From assembly GCA_947499255.1 (NCBI GenBank), contig CANMNF010000003.1:248001-312000 (forward strand): 64,000 nt of DNA, written 5' to 3'. The notes under the pieces were generated by a model. That model worked only from the letters and a program-made list of their open reading frames with translations. It did not search any database and was not told where the DNA came from. The DNA is from an uncultured Sphingomonadaceae bacterium. Lineage in GTDB: Bacteria; Pseudomonadota; Alphaproteobacteria; Sphingomonadales; Sphingomonadaceae. Made by a program: the position numbers and the translations under genes. This document shows positions 18,836 to 27,135 of this stretch, one piece after another (within the stretch, counting starts at the first letter, position 1; each line of letters begins with the position of its first letter).

Positions 18836-20061
18836 AACAGCGCACTCTGACGATTACGGGCGGAAAACTGGTTACGGGGGAGGGCGTAGCACCGGGGGCG
18901 GTACGCTGTGTTGACGGGCTGATCGATGCGGTTGGCGATATCGCTGCGCAGGATGGCGACGAGATTTTTGATGCAGGCGGCAAATTGGTTGCGCCCGGCC
19001 TTGTTGATTTGGGCGTTTTTGCCATCGACAAGCCTGCGTTTCATTTTGGCGGGATTACGCGCGCTGGTTTGATGCCGGATGCCGATCCGCCGCTTGATCA
19101 CCCCGCGCGGGTGCGATTTGCCGCGCAAAGCGGAAAGCCTGATTTCTGGGTCCATCCGCTCGCAGCTGCCACTGCTGGCTTGGCTGGCGAAAGCCTGTCC
19201 GAGATTGCCCTGATGCGCGAAGCCGGGGCCAAAGCGATTGCAACGGGGCGCAAATGGATTGCCGATAGCGGCGTGATGCTGCGCCTGATGCAATATGCCG
19301 CCATGCTCGATATGGTGGTGATCGCCCATGCCGAAGATAGCGCCATTGCTGGCAATGCGGCGGCAACGGCGGGCGAAATGGCCACCCGGCTTGGCATTCC
19401 CAGCGCTCCCAAGCAGGCCGAAACATTGGCGCTTGCCCGTGATATTGCGCTGGCTGAAATGACCGGCGCGCGCCTGCATGTGCGCCAAATCACGACAGCG
19501 CAGGGTTTGGCACTTGTGCGCGAGGCAAAAGCGCGCGGCGTTGGCATAACAGCTGGCGTGACACCGGCGCATTTCATGCTGTCTGATCTCGCAATGGCAG
19601 AATTTCGCACCTTTGCGCGGCTTTCCCCGCCGCTGCGGTCCGAAGAGGATCGGCAGGCTGTTATCGCCGCGCTTGGTGATGGGACGATTGATGTTGTTTC
19701 ATCTGGCCATGATCCGCGCGGGCCGGAAGACAAGAACCTGCCTTTTGCCGATGCGGCCAGCGGTATGGCGGGGGCAGAAACACTGCTCGCCATGGTGCTG
19801 ACATTGGTGCGGGACGAAGTGATTGATATGCCGCGCGCCTTTGCCCTGATGGCGCAAAACCCGGCGCAGCTTCTGGGTGTTGAGGCAGGGGCGCTGGATA
19901 TGGGCGCGGAGGCGGACATCGCGATCATCGATGCCGAGGCACCTTGGGTGGTGGATTCGCGCAAAATGGCGGCCTCGGCAGGCAATACGCCGTTCGATCG
20001 GCAACCCGTGCAGGGCCGTGTTACAGCTTTGTGGAAAGGCGGAGCGGCTATCGCGCTTTAG
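18832..20061 (+). CDS. Dihydroorotase-like protein, probably catalytically inactive (PyrC' type)
   Basis: A 409-residue member of the dihydroorotase/amidohydrolase family encoded in an ATGA overlap with pyrB. The zinc motif DxHxH after the sequence APGLVDL, which is essential for hydrolysis, is replaced by LGVFAIDK; the metal-binding lysine region is also altered, and TDHAPH near the end reads [13 protein letters not shown] and [10 protein letters not shown] keep some ligand positions. In other bacteria such PyrC' proteins hold aspartate carbamoyltransferase in a large complex without being active themselves, so a separate active dihydroorotase should exist elsewhere. Annotators may label it pyrC. 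Confidence 0.85.
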   Translation: MKQRTLTITGGKLVTGEGVAPGAVRCVDGLIDAVGDIAAQDGDEIFDAGGKLVAPGLVDLGVFAIDKPAFHFGGITRAGLMPDADPPLDHPARVRFAAQSGKPDFWVHPLAAATAGLAGESLSEIALMREAGAKAIATGRKWIADSGVMLRLMQYAAMLDMVVIAHAEDSAIAGNAAATAGEMATRLGIPSAPKQAETLALARDIALAEMTGARLHVRQITTAQGLALVREAKARGVGITAGVTPAHFMLSDLAMAEFRTFARLSPPLRSEEDRQAVIAALGDGTIDVVSSGHDPRGPEDKNLPFADAASGMAGAETLLAMVLTLVRDEVIDMPRAFALMAQNPAQLLGVEAGALDMGAEADIAIIDAEAPWVVDSRKMAASAGNTPFDRQPVQGRVTALWKGGAAIAL

Positions 20062-20102
20062 CGACCCGGCTTATCGGCGGGACGGCTTACCGACTGGCTG
20101 AT

Positions 20103-21503
20103 TTAACGACGTGCGAGACGAACGCCTTTATCAATTGCGCCTGACAAAGGTTGCGCCGCAGCCCAGCTAATGCAGCCATCGCCGCTTTTGCTTTTCACCC
20201 GGTTGCACATATTGCGGCTTGCAACGCGGTCAAATCCGCTGGCGGAGACGCGATAATGCCGCTTGCCGTTCACCATCGCCTGCGTGATCACCCGTTGATG
20301 ATCGGCCAGTTCAGGAAAACGCGACTGGTAAATATCCCAAGCACGCAATGCCGCGCGCTCAGTGCGAAAGCTGCCCAATTGGATCAGATGCGTGCCATCT
20401 TGCGTATCGGTGACAGCAGAGCTTTTGGGTGAGTGAGGTGTTTGGTCGCGTTGAGGCGAAGATTGGACCACCGGCTCGCTAATAAAGCGGGCCGTGTCAG
20501 TTGTTACACCGGTCAGTGTTTCGCGAACAGGATCGCTGGGCGCAAAGGCAGCCGCGAATTGCGCATCGAAAGTGTCGCGTTTGATCGCTTGTTCTTCGAC
20601 TGTAACAGCGCTTGCTTGCGGCACGTTGGCATATCGCTCAGCTGGCTCAGCAACAGGCTGGAAGCCAACGTTTTCAGTTTGCGCAGCGGGCGTTTCGACA
20701 GCAGCCAGTTCAGTCTGCGGATCAGGGGTGTCATGAACGGCAAGCTGCATATCGCCTGGTTCGTTCACTAGCGCCAGATGCATCGGGCGACCCGGATCAT
20801 TTACGGTCACCGGCACTTGCAGCAAGCTGGCGACGCGATATTGATAAGCTTCGGCAGTGGCCAAACTGGCCCATTCCGCCATCCGATCACCCACTTCGCC
20901 AGCAGGAACGTCCTGCGACACCATAACCCGTGCATCGCGCCAGCGGCCATCGACCGCGTAAGCATAAGCAAGGTTCTGGCGCAACTTGGAAGTGTTCTCA
21001 CCAGCGCGGATCGCGTTGGACATGATATGGATGCCGCGTTCGGGCTGACCAGCAAGAGCATAGGCCAGGCCTATATCAGCATGCGCAATCATACCTTCCC
21101 AAGCGTCCAGTAACGCGCCAGCTTGGGCGTATTTCGCCTGACCAGCAAGCGACAAGGCAAGGCTGAGCGCCACGCGCGGGCTGTTTTCGCCCAGTGTCAT
21201 CGCTTCATCAAAAGCGGCCTCGGCAGAAGCAAAACGGCCCGCATCCAGATAGGCATTGCCCAGCGCCACGCGGTGCGCGCCATTTTGCGGATCGGCTGCA
21301 ACAGCGGTTTCGGCATTAAGAACAGCTACATGCCGCTCACCAGAGGCAAGCGCAGAAGATGACGCATTGGACGCCGAAGCATCTGCAAGCGTAGCAGGAC
21401 CGCCCGCACACCCTGTAAGCAAGACAGCGGCGAGCGCCGTTGAGACGCCAAGTTTGGCAATCTTCGTGGTCTTATCGATCGAGCTGGGGTGCTTGAAATG
21501 CAT
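20103..21503 (-). CDS. TPR- and SPOR-domain lipoprotein
   Basis: A 466-residue outer-membrane lipoprotein candidate. The lipobox AAVLLTGC puts the lipid-bearing Cys at residue 32. Residues about 55-210 form TPR-like repeats (ADPQNGAHRVALGNAYLDAGRFASAEAAFDEAM), somewhat like TadD. The C terminus (residues about 370-440, HLIQLGSFRTERAALRAW) is a SPOR domain, which binds denuded peptidoglycan at the septum. Linker is low complexity. It starts 16 bases after the small protein gene upstream, with a GGAGG ribosome site, and shares an operon with an orphan ParA, so a link to cell polarity, division or pilus assembly is possible but unproven. Confidence 0.8.
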   Translation of the reverse strand: MHFKHPSSIDKTTKIAKLGVSTALAAVLLTGCAGGPATLADASASNASSSALASGERHVAVLNAETAVAADPQNGAHRVALGNAYLDAGRFASAEAAFDEAMTLGENSPRVALSLALSLAGQAKYAQAGALLDAWEGMIAHADIGLAYALAGQPERGIHIMSNAIRAGENTSKLRQNLAYAYAVDGRWRDARVMVSQDVPAGEVGDRMAEWASLATAEAYQYRVASLLQVPVTVNDPGRPMHLALVNEPGDMQLAVHDTPDPQTELAAVETPAAQTENVGFQPVAEPAERYANVPQASAVTVEEQAIKRDTFDAQFAAAFAPSDPVRETLTGVTTDTARFISEPVVQSSPQRDQTPHSPKSSAVTDTQDGTHLIQLGSFRTERAALRAWDIYQSRFPELADHQRVITQAMVNGKRHYRVSASGFDRVASRNMCNRVKSKSGDGCISWAAAQPLSGAIDKGVRLARR

Positions 21504-21519
21504 CGGATCTGGCCCTCCT

Positions 21520-22017
21520 TTAGGCCTTGTTCTTCTTGCGCGAAATCTGCTCTGCGAGACCGTCGATTTCGGCCATCTCGTCCAGAAGTCTATCGAGCGC
21601 TTCGGTCACGAGAACCTGCGCGCTGCAATTGCGGATAGTGCTGGCGAGGCGCAATTTGAGGTGGCGCTCTTCATCCAGACGCAACGTAAAGGCTGCGCGG
21701 CGGGAGGCCGTTGCTGCCTTTGCGGATTTGGTCTTTTTGGATTTCGTGTTTGGTTGTGACGCCGTGTAACGGCTGGCCAACTTGTCTTGCAGACGGTGGG
21801 GCTGATTGCGCGCGCCCTCAAAGGTCAACACATTGTCTGCATCGCCCATATCGTTCCAGCCAAGATCGGCTTGGCCTTGAGCCAATTCTTCCAGATCATC
21901 GCTAAGTTCAGTGGTGCGATCATCAGTGCCCAATTGCGCGCGCATGGCAGGTTTCGCCGTACCCTTGCGGGCCAGCAGCACCGGATCGAGCGATGCAAAG
22001 GATTTGTTCTCGCTCAT
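21520..22017 (-). CDS. Small protein with ribbon-helix-helix-like C terminus, ParA partner candidate
   Basis: A 165-residue protein I do not recognise by name. It has an acidic middle (about residues 35-65), a basic linker (KSKKTKSAKAATASRR, about 92-107), then FTLRLDEERHLKLRLAST with the helix SAQVLVTEALDRLLDEM, which resembles a ribbon-helix-helix DNA-binding module. It lies 18 bases downstream of a ParA gene and 16 bases upstream of the SPOR lipoprotein gene, all on one strand. The position of a DNA-binding partner next to a ParA without parB suggests it could be the cognate partner. Confidence 0.6.
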   Translation of the reverse strand: MSENKSFASLDPVLLARKGTAKPAMRAQLGTDDRTTELSDDLEELAQGQADLGWNDMGDADNVLTFEGARNQPHRLQDKLASRYTASQPNTKSKKTKSAKAATASRRAAFTLRLDEERHLKLRLASTIRNCSAQVLVTEALDRLLDEMAEIDGLAEQISRKKNKA

Positions 22018-22035
22018 GGCCGCCCTCCTTTCAGA

Positions 22036-22752
22036 TTACTGCGCGACGCGGCGGCCAAAGCCACCTTGCGCGCGCTGACCATTGCTGGACTGAGGTGCTT
22101 TGCCCGGAGTGGAGAAAACGGTGCGGCGGAAATTCTTTTCAAGGCGATCGGCCACATAATGCCAAAGCGCGGTCACTTCTTGCGCGCTGCGCCCTTCGGG
22201 ATCGACTTCCATAACGGTGCGGCCATCAATCATTGAGGCGGCAAAATCGGTGCGGTGATGAACGGTGACAGGGGCAACCGTGCCGTGCTGTGACAAGGCA
22301 ACAGCAACTTCGGAAGTGATCTTGGCTTTGGGTGTTGCCGCGTTGACGACAAAGATAAGCGGCTTTCCGGCCCGCTCACAAAGGTCAACAGTTGCACCCA
22401 CTGCGCGCAGATCATGCGGGCTGGGCCGTGTTGGCACCACCATCAGTTCGGCAACCGATATCACCGATTGAATAGCCATTGTTATGGCAGGCGGTGTATC
22501 GATTACGGCAAGTTTAAAGCCCTGCTGGCGCAAAATCGCCAGATCATTAGCAAGCCGGGCCACAGTTGTTTGCGCGAATGCGGGATATTCGGCCTCACGT
22601 TCGTTCCACCAATCGGCGAGCGAACCTTGTGGGTCGATATCAATAAGGACGACCGGGCCAGCGCCAGCGCGTTGCGCTTGCACGGCGAGGTGTCCTGACA
22701 AGGTTGTCTTGCCAGAGCCGCCCTTCTGCGATGCCAAAGCCAATACTCGCAA
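22036..22752 (-). CDS. ParA family ATPase, orphan
   Basis: A 238-residue P-loop ATPase of the ParA/MinD superfamily. The deviant Walker A motif is at residues 10-17 (KGGSGKTT), with the signature lysine; IDIDPQGSLADWW and LAVIDTPPAI give the switch and Walker B positions. The short C-terminal tail is Gly/Arg rich. No parB or parS-like repeat is adjacent, and it is not the chromosomal parAB locus by context (no gidA/gidB neighbours). Such orphan ParA proteins position non-DNA cargo such as chemoreceptors, carboxysomes or pili. It heads a three-gene operon with the RHH-like and SPOR proteins. Confidence 0.9.
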   Translation of the reverse strand: MRVLALASQKGGSGKTTLSGHLAVQAQRAGAGPVVLIDIDPQGSLADWWNEREAEYPAFAQTTVARLANDLAILRQQGFKLAVIDTPPAITMAIQSVISVAELMVVPTRPSPHDLRAVGATVDLCERAGKPLIFVVNAATPKAKITSEVAVALSQHGTVAPVTVHHRTDFAASMIDGRTVMEVDPEGRSAQEVTALWHYVADRLEKNFRRTVFSTPGKAPQSSNGQRAQGGFGRRVAQ

Positions 22753-23020
22753 GGTGAAAACCCCCTAAAAGCTGACCGGTGGAAAGATAAAAATCCGGTC
22801 TTCGAACCTTGGCTTCGCAGATCACCCTTTATTTTGAGTTAACATGACACCAGTTTGTGGCGCGCTTTTTGGCAGAGGTCGCGGGCATCACGACAAATCA
22901 CGGTACACGCCTCGCGCAGTTTCTATGTGGTTCATCGAAGCTGCATAAACGAAATTCTAACGTGTGATTTACTATGGGGTATAGCTGCAAACGGGCGGTA
23001 TGCGGCAAAAGAGAGATGAC

Positions 23021-24172
23021 ATGGCACGTTCAAAATCGTGGTTTTCGGGAATTTGCGCATTGGCTCTGCTGGCCACAGCCGCACCTTCATTGGCCAGCGT
23101 TCGCGACGGCGTGGATGCGTGGAGCGATGGCGATTATCAGACTGCCGTATCGATTTGGTCAGGGCCTGCAACTGCCGGTGATCCCGATGCCTTGTTCAAT
23201 TTGGGGCAAGCCTATCGCCTTGGTCGCGGCGTTGCGCGTGATATGGCGCAGGCACAGGAATTGTACCGCCGAGCAGCCGAGGCTGGCCATATCCGCGCCG
23301 GTGATACCTATGGCCTGATGCTGTTCCAATCGGGCCGCTATGAAGAGGCGCTGCCTTATATCACGCCAGCGGCCCGGCGCGGTGATCCGCGTGCGCAATA
23401 TTTGATGGGGGTTGCACATTTCAATGGCCGACTGGTCGAACGCGACTGGGAAAAGGCGTATGCCTATCTGACGCTCGCCAATTCAGCGGGCTTGCCACAA
23501 GCCGCCAGCGCGATAACGCGCATGGATACGCATATCCCGCTGGCGCAGCGGCAAAACGCGGCGCTGTTGGCCGTCAAAATGCAAGCTGAGGCCGAGCAGG
23601 TGAGTGCTGCGCAATTTGCCTCTGAAGGTTTGGGTGTATCGGAAATGAGCGGCCCGGCGCCGAACGCTGTCACCCCGCGTGTCGCAGGGCAAACCGCGCC
23701 CAGCCGTGCTGTGCCACAGCCAATTGAAACAGCTACGCTTGCTCCGTCCACAATCGCCTCCAGCACAGCGCTGCGTGAAGCGCGCAACACCAACGGCACA
23801 GCAAGCCCCGCTGATGCCGGCGCAAGTTACACGCAGCCAAACCAACCAGTCGGCACGCCTGTTCAAGTAGCCATAGCGCCAGCGCCGCGAGTACAGGCTC
23901 CTGCCCCTCAAACAGCACCCGGTATTGCGCCCGCATCGCGATATGCCGGTGTTTGGCGTGTGCAACTTGGCGCGTTTGGCGTTGCTGGCAATGCGGATCG
24001 CCTTTGGTCGCAGCTCTCATCACGGCCAGAACTTCGCGGCAGTACAAAACTGCTCGTCCCATCTGGCCGGGTCACAAAATTGCAGGCAGGTGGATTTACC
24101 ACGCGCGCTGATGCACGAGCGGCTTGCAATGCGCTTAAAGCCAGCGGGCAGGATTGCCTCGTGACACGATAA
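23021..24172 (+). CDS. Exported Sel1-repeat and SPOR-domain protein
   Basis: A 383-residue envelope protein divergent from the ParA operon. It has a signal peptide (residues 1-26, WFSGICALALLATAAPSLAS), Sel1/TPR-like repeats around residues 40-155 (ALFNLGQAYRLGRGVARDM, and RAQYLMGVAHFNGR), a long Ala/Pro/Thr-rich linker, and a C-terminal SPOR domain (GVWRVQLGAFGVAGNADRLW). The ATG at 23021 is preferred over one seven codons upstream because the signal peptide begins there. A SPOR protein on each side of the orphan ParA suggests that the cargo may be a peptidoglycan-bound structure. Confidence 0.85.
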   Translation: MARSKSWFSGICALALLATAAPSLASVRDGVDAWSDGDYQTAVSIWSGPATAGDPDALFNLGQAYRLGRGVARDMAQAQELYRRAAEAGHIRAGDTYGLMLFQSGRYEEALPYITPAARRGDPRAQYLMGVAHFNGRLVERDWEKAYAYLTLANSAGLPQAASAITRMDTHIPLAQRQNAALLAVKMQAEAEQVSAAQFASEGLGVSEMSGPAPNAVTPRVAGQTAPSRAVPQPIETATLAPSTIASSTALREARNTNGTASPADAGASYTQPNQPVGTPVQVAIAPAPRVQAPAPQTAPGIAPASRYAGVWRVQLGAFGVAGNADRLWSQLSSRPELRGSTKLLVPSGRVTKLQAGGFTTRADARAACNALKASGQDCLVTR

Positions 24173-24244
24173 ACCGCAGGCAAGTTTCCGCTTTCCCTCC
24201 TCTTGCGCTTTGCTAACAGCGATGTGGGACATGTGAGGGAATGT

Positions 24245-25537
24245 ATGGCCAACGAAGCGTCACGCAAAGTACCGGTCGAAGCATCAACGCCGGATAGCCA
24301 AAGCACGCCGACCAAAAGCGGTGAGCGCATCGGTGCGCTGGATTTGGTGCGCGGCATTGCTGTGCTGGGTATTCTGGCAGCCAATATCGTCGCGTTTGGA
24401 CAGCCGTTTTCGGCCTATATGTACCCTGATAGCTTTCTGACAGAGCATGATCAGACGTCTGATTGGCTGTGGATCGCACAGCTTGTGTTGATCGATGGCA
24501 AAATGCGCGGGCTGTTTACGGTGTTGTTTGGCCTTGGCCTTGCATTGTTTGCTGAACGTGCATGGGCGCGCGGGCAAACGCGATGGCTGCAGGCAAGGCG
24601 GCTTGGCTGGTTACTGGTCTTTGGCCTGATCCATTTCTACTTCATTTGGCGCGGAGACATTCTTGTTCTTTATGCTGTGGTCGGAACCATTGCGGTTTTG
24701 GCGCTGCGCTGGCCCCGGGCGCGAATGCTGGGCATCGGGATTGCTGGATATATCGCCGGGGCGCTGTTCTTCATGATTTCATTCGGGCCGAGCCATTTTA
24801 TCACCGAGACCGAATTGCGCGATACGCCCGCTTTTGCCGAGGCGGCAACCGCGTTTGATCTGACCAAGCAAGAAACCTTGGCCGATGATGCGCGCGAAAC
24901 CGTCTTTATGACCAAAGGCAATTATGGCGATTTCGTCAGTCACAATTTTACAGCGCACGCACTCGATCCCTTGTTCAATTTGCTGCTGTTTGTTTTTGAA
25001 ACGCTGCCACTGATGTTGATCGGTATGGCGATCTATCACTTTGGGTGGTTTAGCGGTGCAGTGAGCCGTGCAAAAATGCTGGGATGGGGCTGGGCGGGGG
25101 TAATTGTCGGATCGGTTTTGACAGTGCCTGTTGGATTGTGGGTGATGTCGACCGGCTTTGCCTTTTGGTCCACGATGAGCGCGATTATGGCTTTCACCTT
25201 TATTCAGCGCGTGCTGGTGACGTTGGGGTTGCTCGCACTGCTTTGCACTTATGGTGCAGGCGCCAAAGGCTATCTGGCGGAGCGGCTTTCTGCCGCAGGG
25301 CGCATGGCGTTCAGCAATTATATCGGCACATCGGTTTTGATGATGCTGATCTTCCACCCCTGGGCCGGAGGGCTTTGGGGAGAACTGACGCGGCCAGAGC
25401 TTTATCTGGTCGTGGCATTGGGCTGGGCGGTCATGCTGGCTTGGTCGCGCCCCTGGCTTGCGCGCTTCCGCTATGGCCCGCTGGAATGGCTGTGGCGCTG
25501 CCTCACATATTGGCAGCTATTCCCATTCAAAAGATGA
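24245..25537 (+). CDS. DUF418 family membrane protein
   Basis: A 430-residue polytopic membrane protein with about ten hydrophobic segments. Family marks are GALDLVRGIAVLGILAANI near the start, KMRGLFTVLFGLGLALFAERA, and the DUF418 C-terminal block with GRMAFSNYIGTSVLMMLIF and WSRPWLARFRYGPLEWLWR. DUF418 proteins (YeiB-like) are thought to be transporters or acyltransferase relatives but have no proven activity. ATG 24245 is preceded by GAGGGA. It is followed by the bfd-bfr pair, with a 17-base palindrome in between. Confidence 0.88.
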   Translation: MANEASRKVPVEASTPDSQSTPTKSGERIGALDLVRGIAVLGILAANIVAFGQPFSAYMYPDSFLTEHDQTSDWLWIAQLVLIDGKMRGLFTVLFGLGLALFAERAWARGQTRWLQARRLGWLLVFGLIHFYFIWRGDILVLYAVVGTIAVLALRWPRARMLGIGIAGYIAGALFFMISFGPSHFITETELRDTPAFAEAATAFDLTKQETLADDARETVFMTKGNYGDFVSHNFTAHALDPLFNLLLFVFETLPLMLIGMAIYHFGWFSGAVSRAKMLGWGWAGVIVGSVLTVPVGLWVMSTGFAFWSTMSAIMAFTFIQRVLVTLGLLALLCTYGAGAKGYLAERLSAAGRMAFSNYIGTSVLMMLIFHPWAGGLWGELTRPELYLVVALGWAVMLAWSRPWLARFRYGPLEWLWRCLTYWQLFPFKR

Positions 25538-25550
25538 TGTGCAAAGAAAG

Positions 25551-25567
25551 TTGCGAATGTTTCGCAA
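25551..25567. promoter_or_regulatory. 17-base palindrome, possible Fur/Irr-type iron box 1
   Basis: TTGCGAA and TTCGCAA are perfect inverted repeats separated by TGT. It lies after the DUF418 stop and upstream of the bfd-bfr genes. AT-rich palindromes of this size before iron-storage genes are typical of Fur or Irr operators in alphaproteobacteria. A terminator is less likely because the stem is not GC rich and has no T tract. Confidence 0.45.
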
Positions 25568-25578
25568 AAAGACTTGCT

Positions 25579-25597
25579 AATGCAATCGACTCGCATT
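25579..25597. promoter_or_regulatory. 19-base inverted repeat, possible iron box 2 upstream of bfd
   Basis: AATGC and GCATT flank a nine-base centre, 34 bases before the bfd ATG at 25632, next to the first palindrome. The position is right for a promoter operator. Inference from gene context (iron storage) rather than from a matched consensus. Confidence 0.45.
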
Positions 25598-25631
25598 AAC
25601 CCCTGTTTCACAAGGAGACGTGAGGCGCATT

Positions 25632-25823
25632 ATGTACACCTGCATTTGCAACGCCATTAAAGAATGTGACCTGCGCAAGGCTGCGCGGCAACATTGCGGC
25701 GATGCTCAAAGTGTATATGCCAAGCTTGGCAAACGGCCCAATTGCGGTACCTGCCTTGATGATGCGACCACGATTATCGACGAAGAACGCGAGATGGCGA
25801 TTGAACCTGCCGTCGCGGCCTGA
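25632..25823 (+). CDS. bfd: Bacterioferritin-associated ferredoxin
   Basis: A 63-residue [2Fe-2S] protein that delivers electrons to bacterioferritin for iron release. The four ligands are exactly spaced: C4 and C6 (MYTCICNAI) and C38, C41 (NCGTC). The size is typical. The ATG at 25632 is used; an upstream ATT/GTG start four codons earlier is unlikely. It lies 159 bases before bfr on the same strand and behind two palindromic sites, so both genes may share iron control. Confidence 0.95.
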   Translation: MYTCICNAIKECDLRKAARQHCGDAQSVYAKLGKRPNCGTCLDDATTIIDEEREMAIEPAVAA

Positions 25824-25982
25824 AGTACACCTGATTTACCCCTGAAAATACGCCCGTCCTGATTCGCATTCGCAAGAGTGCGCTTTTCTGCAATTTTTCG
25901 CCTGTTTTTCATGCGCTTTGCCTTGCCAAAGTGCCATGAGAAGGGCCACCTGATTGCATTCACCTATAGCGGAAGGAAGGCT

Positions 25983-26471
25983 ATGCAAGGCGACGACAAA
26001 GTCATCGACTATCTCAATCAGGCTCTCACCAATGAGCTGACGGCGATCAACCAATATTGGTTGCATTACCGCGTGCTCGACAATTGGGGCGTGACCAAAC
26101 TTGCAGAATATGAACGGCACGAATCCATCGATGAGATGAAACATGCCGATGAATTGGCGGACCGGGTGCTGTTCCTTGAAGGGCTGCCCAATTTTCAGGC
26201 AATTCATAAATTGAAAGTCGGCGAAAGCGTTGAGGAGATCCTCAAGGCCGATCTCGCATTGGAAAACGAAGCGATACCTTTGCTCAAGGATGCCGCTGAA
26301 TATTGCAATTCTGTCAAGGATTTCACTTCAGGCCAACTGTTCGAGAGCATTCTCGCTAGCGAGGAAGAGCATGTCGATTTTCTTGAAAAGCAGTTCGATA
26401 TGATCGAACGCATGGGCATCGAAAACTACGTCCAACTGCAGAGCAAATCTGCCGGTGAGGGCGAGGGCTGA
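25983..26471 (+). CDS. bfr: Bacterioferritin
   Basis: A 162-residue heme-containing iron-storage subunit. Ferroxidase ligands E18, E51, H54 and others are present, and the heme ligand M52 is conserved in ESIDEMKHADEL, which separates it from plain ferritin. The start at 25983 has a strong ribosome site (GGAAGGA) and aligns with the family start; the frame upstream is open but carries no conserved sequence. Iron taken up is oxidised and stored as a core in a 24-subunit shell. Bfd at 25632 is its reductase partner. Confidence 0.96.
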   Translation: MQGDDKVIDYLNQALTNELTAINQYWLHYRVLDNWGVTKLAEYERHESIDEMKHADELADRVLFLEGLPNFQAIHKLKVGESVEEILKADLALENEAIPLLKDAAEYCNSVKDFTSGQLFESILASEEEHVDFLEKQFDMIERMGIENYVQLQSKSAGEGEG

Positions 26472-26478
26472 GACAGCT

Positions 26479-27069
26479 CTAATTCTTGATCAATGTTTGG
26501 TGCGCGATGCGCTGTATATGACGGATATACGTGTCCTGAGACCAGCCGCATTCGCGCACCAACATTTCCCAATTGCGCACTGATTGCAGGCTCCATAGCC
26601 AATCCGTCGCGCTATTAACGTCCCACTCCGCCGATAAATCGCCATCGCGCGCCAATGCCTTTACAGTCGCCGCGCTTCCTTGGCGTACGGCCTGCATGCG
26701 ATCGTGCCAGGCATCGCGGGCGGCCTCATCATTATCCATCATGCGCATGAGTGCGCGGCCAACACCGTAAATCTCAGGGATGTAATTTCCCCATGCGGCG
26801 GTCCATTTGGCCAGCCTTTCCTGCCCACCATCGGCCTCTCGGCTATCTTCCAGCAGCGCATCGACATCCCTGACATCATCAAGATGTCGCGCGGTAGCGA
26901 TGAGCAGATCGCTACGGCTTGGGAAGTGGAGATAGAGCGCTTGTCGGGTGATGCCAGATGCCTTGGCAATATCACTCATCCGGCTTTTGGCAGGATCATC
27001 TCCTTCAAGAATACGCCATGCAGCATCCAGAATACGCTTTCGCGTGGCTTCACCTTTTTCACTTGACAT
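26479..27069 (-). CDS. TetR family transcriptional regulator
   Basis: A 196-residue repressor. The N-terminal helix-turn-helix is clear (RKRILDAAWRILE, then MSDIAKASGITRQALYLHFPSRSDLL), followed by an all-helical ligand domain with no recognised effector. It is divergent from a quinone reductase gene 66 bases away. Two 15-base near-palindromes occur between the genes, one of which overlaps its own start codon, so it probably represses both itself and the reductase operon. Confidence 0.92.
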   Translation of the reverse strand: MSSEKGEATRKRILDAAWRILEGDDPAKSRMSDIAKASGITRQALYLHFPSRSDLLIATARHLDDVRDVDALLEDSREADGGQERLAKWTAAWGNYIPEIYGVGRALMRMMDNDEAARDAWHDRMQAVRQGSAATVKALARDGDLSAEWDVNSATDWLWSLQSVRNWEMLVRECGWSQDTYIRHIQRIAHQTLIKN

Positions 27070-27119
27070 CGTGTAAAGATAGCAGCATTTGACACCACGT
27101 CAACTTTACACCGTGTCAA
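27063..27119. promoter_or_regulatory. Two-site operator of the TetR regulator
   Basis: TTGACATCGTGTAAA (27063-27077) and TTTACACCGTGTCAA (27105-27119) are near-inverted copies of each other, each close to a self-palindrome. The spacing between their centres is 42 bases, four helical turns. The first covers the regulator's own ATG (27069), the second ends 16 bases before the reductase ATG (27136). A third weak palindrome TTGACACCACGTCAA lies between them (27089-27103). Binding is inferred. Confidence 0.6.
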
Positions 27120-27135
27120 GAAAAGGAGAATCGCT

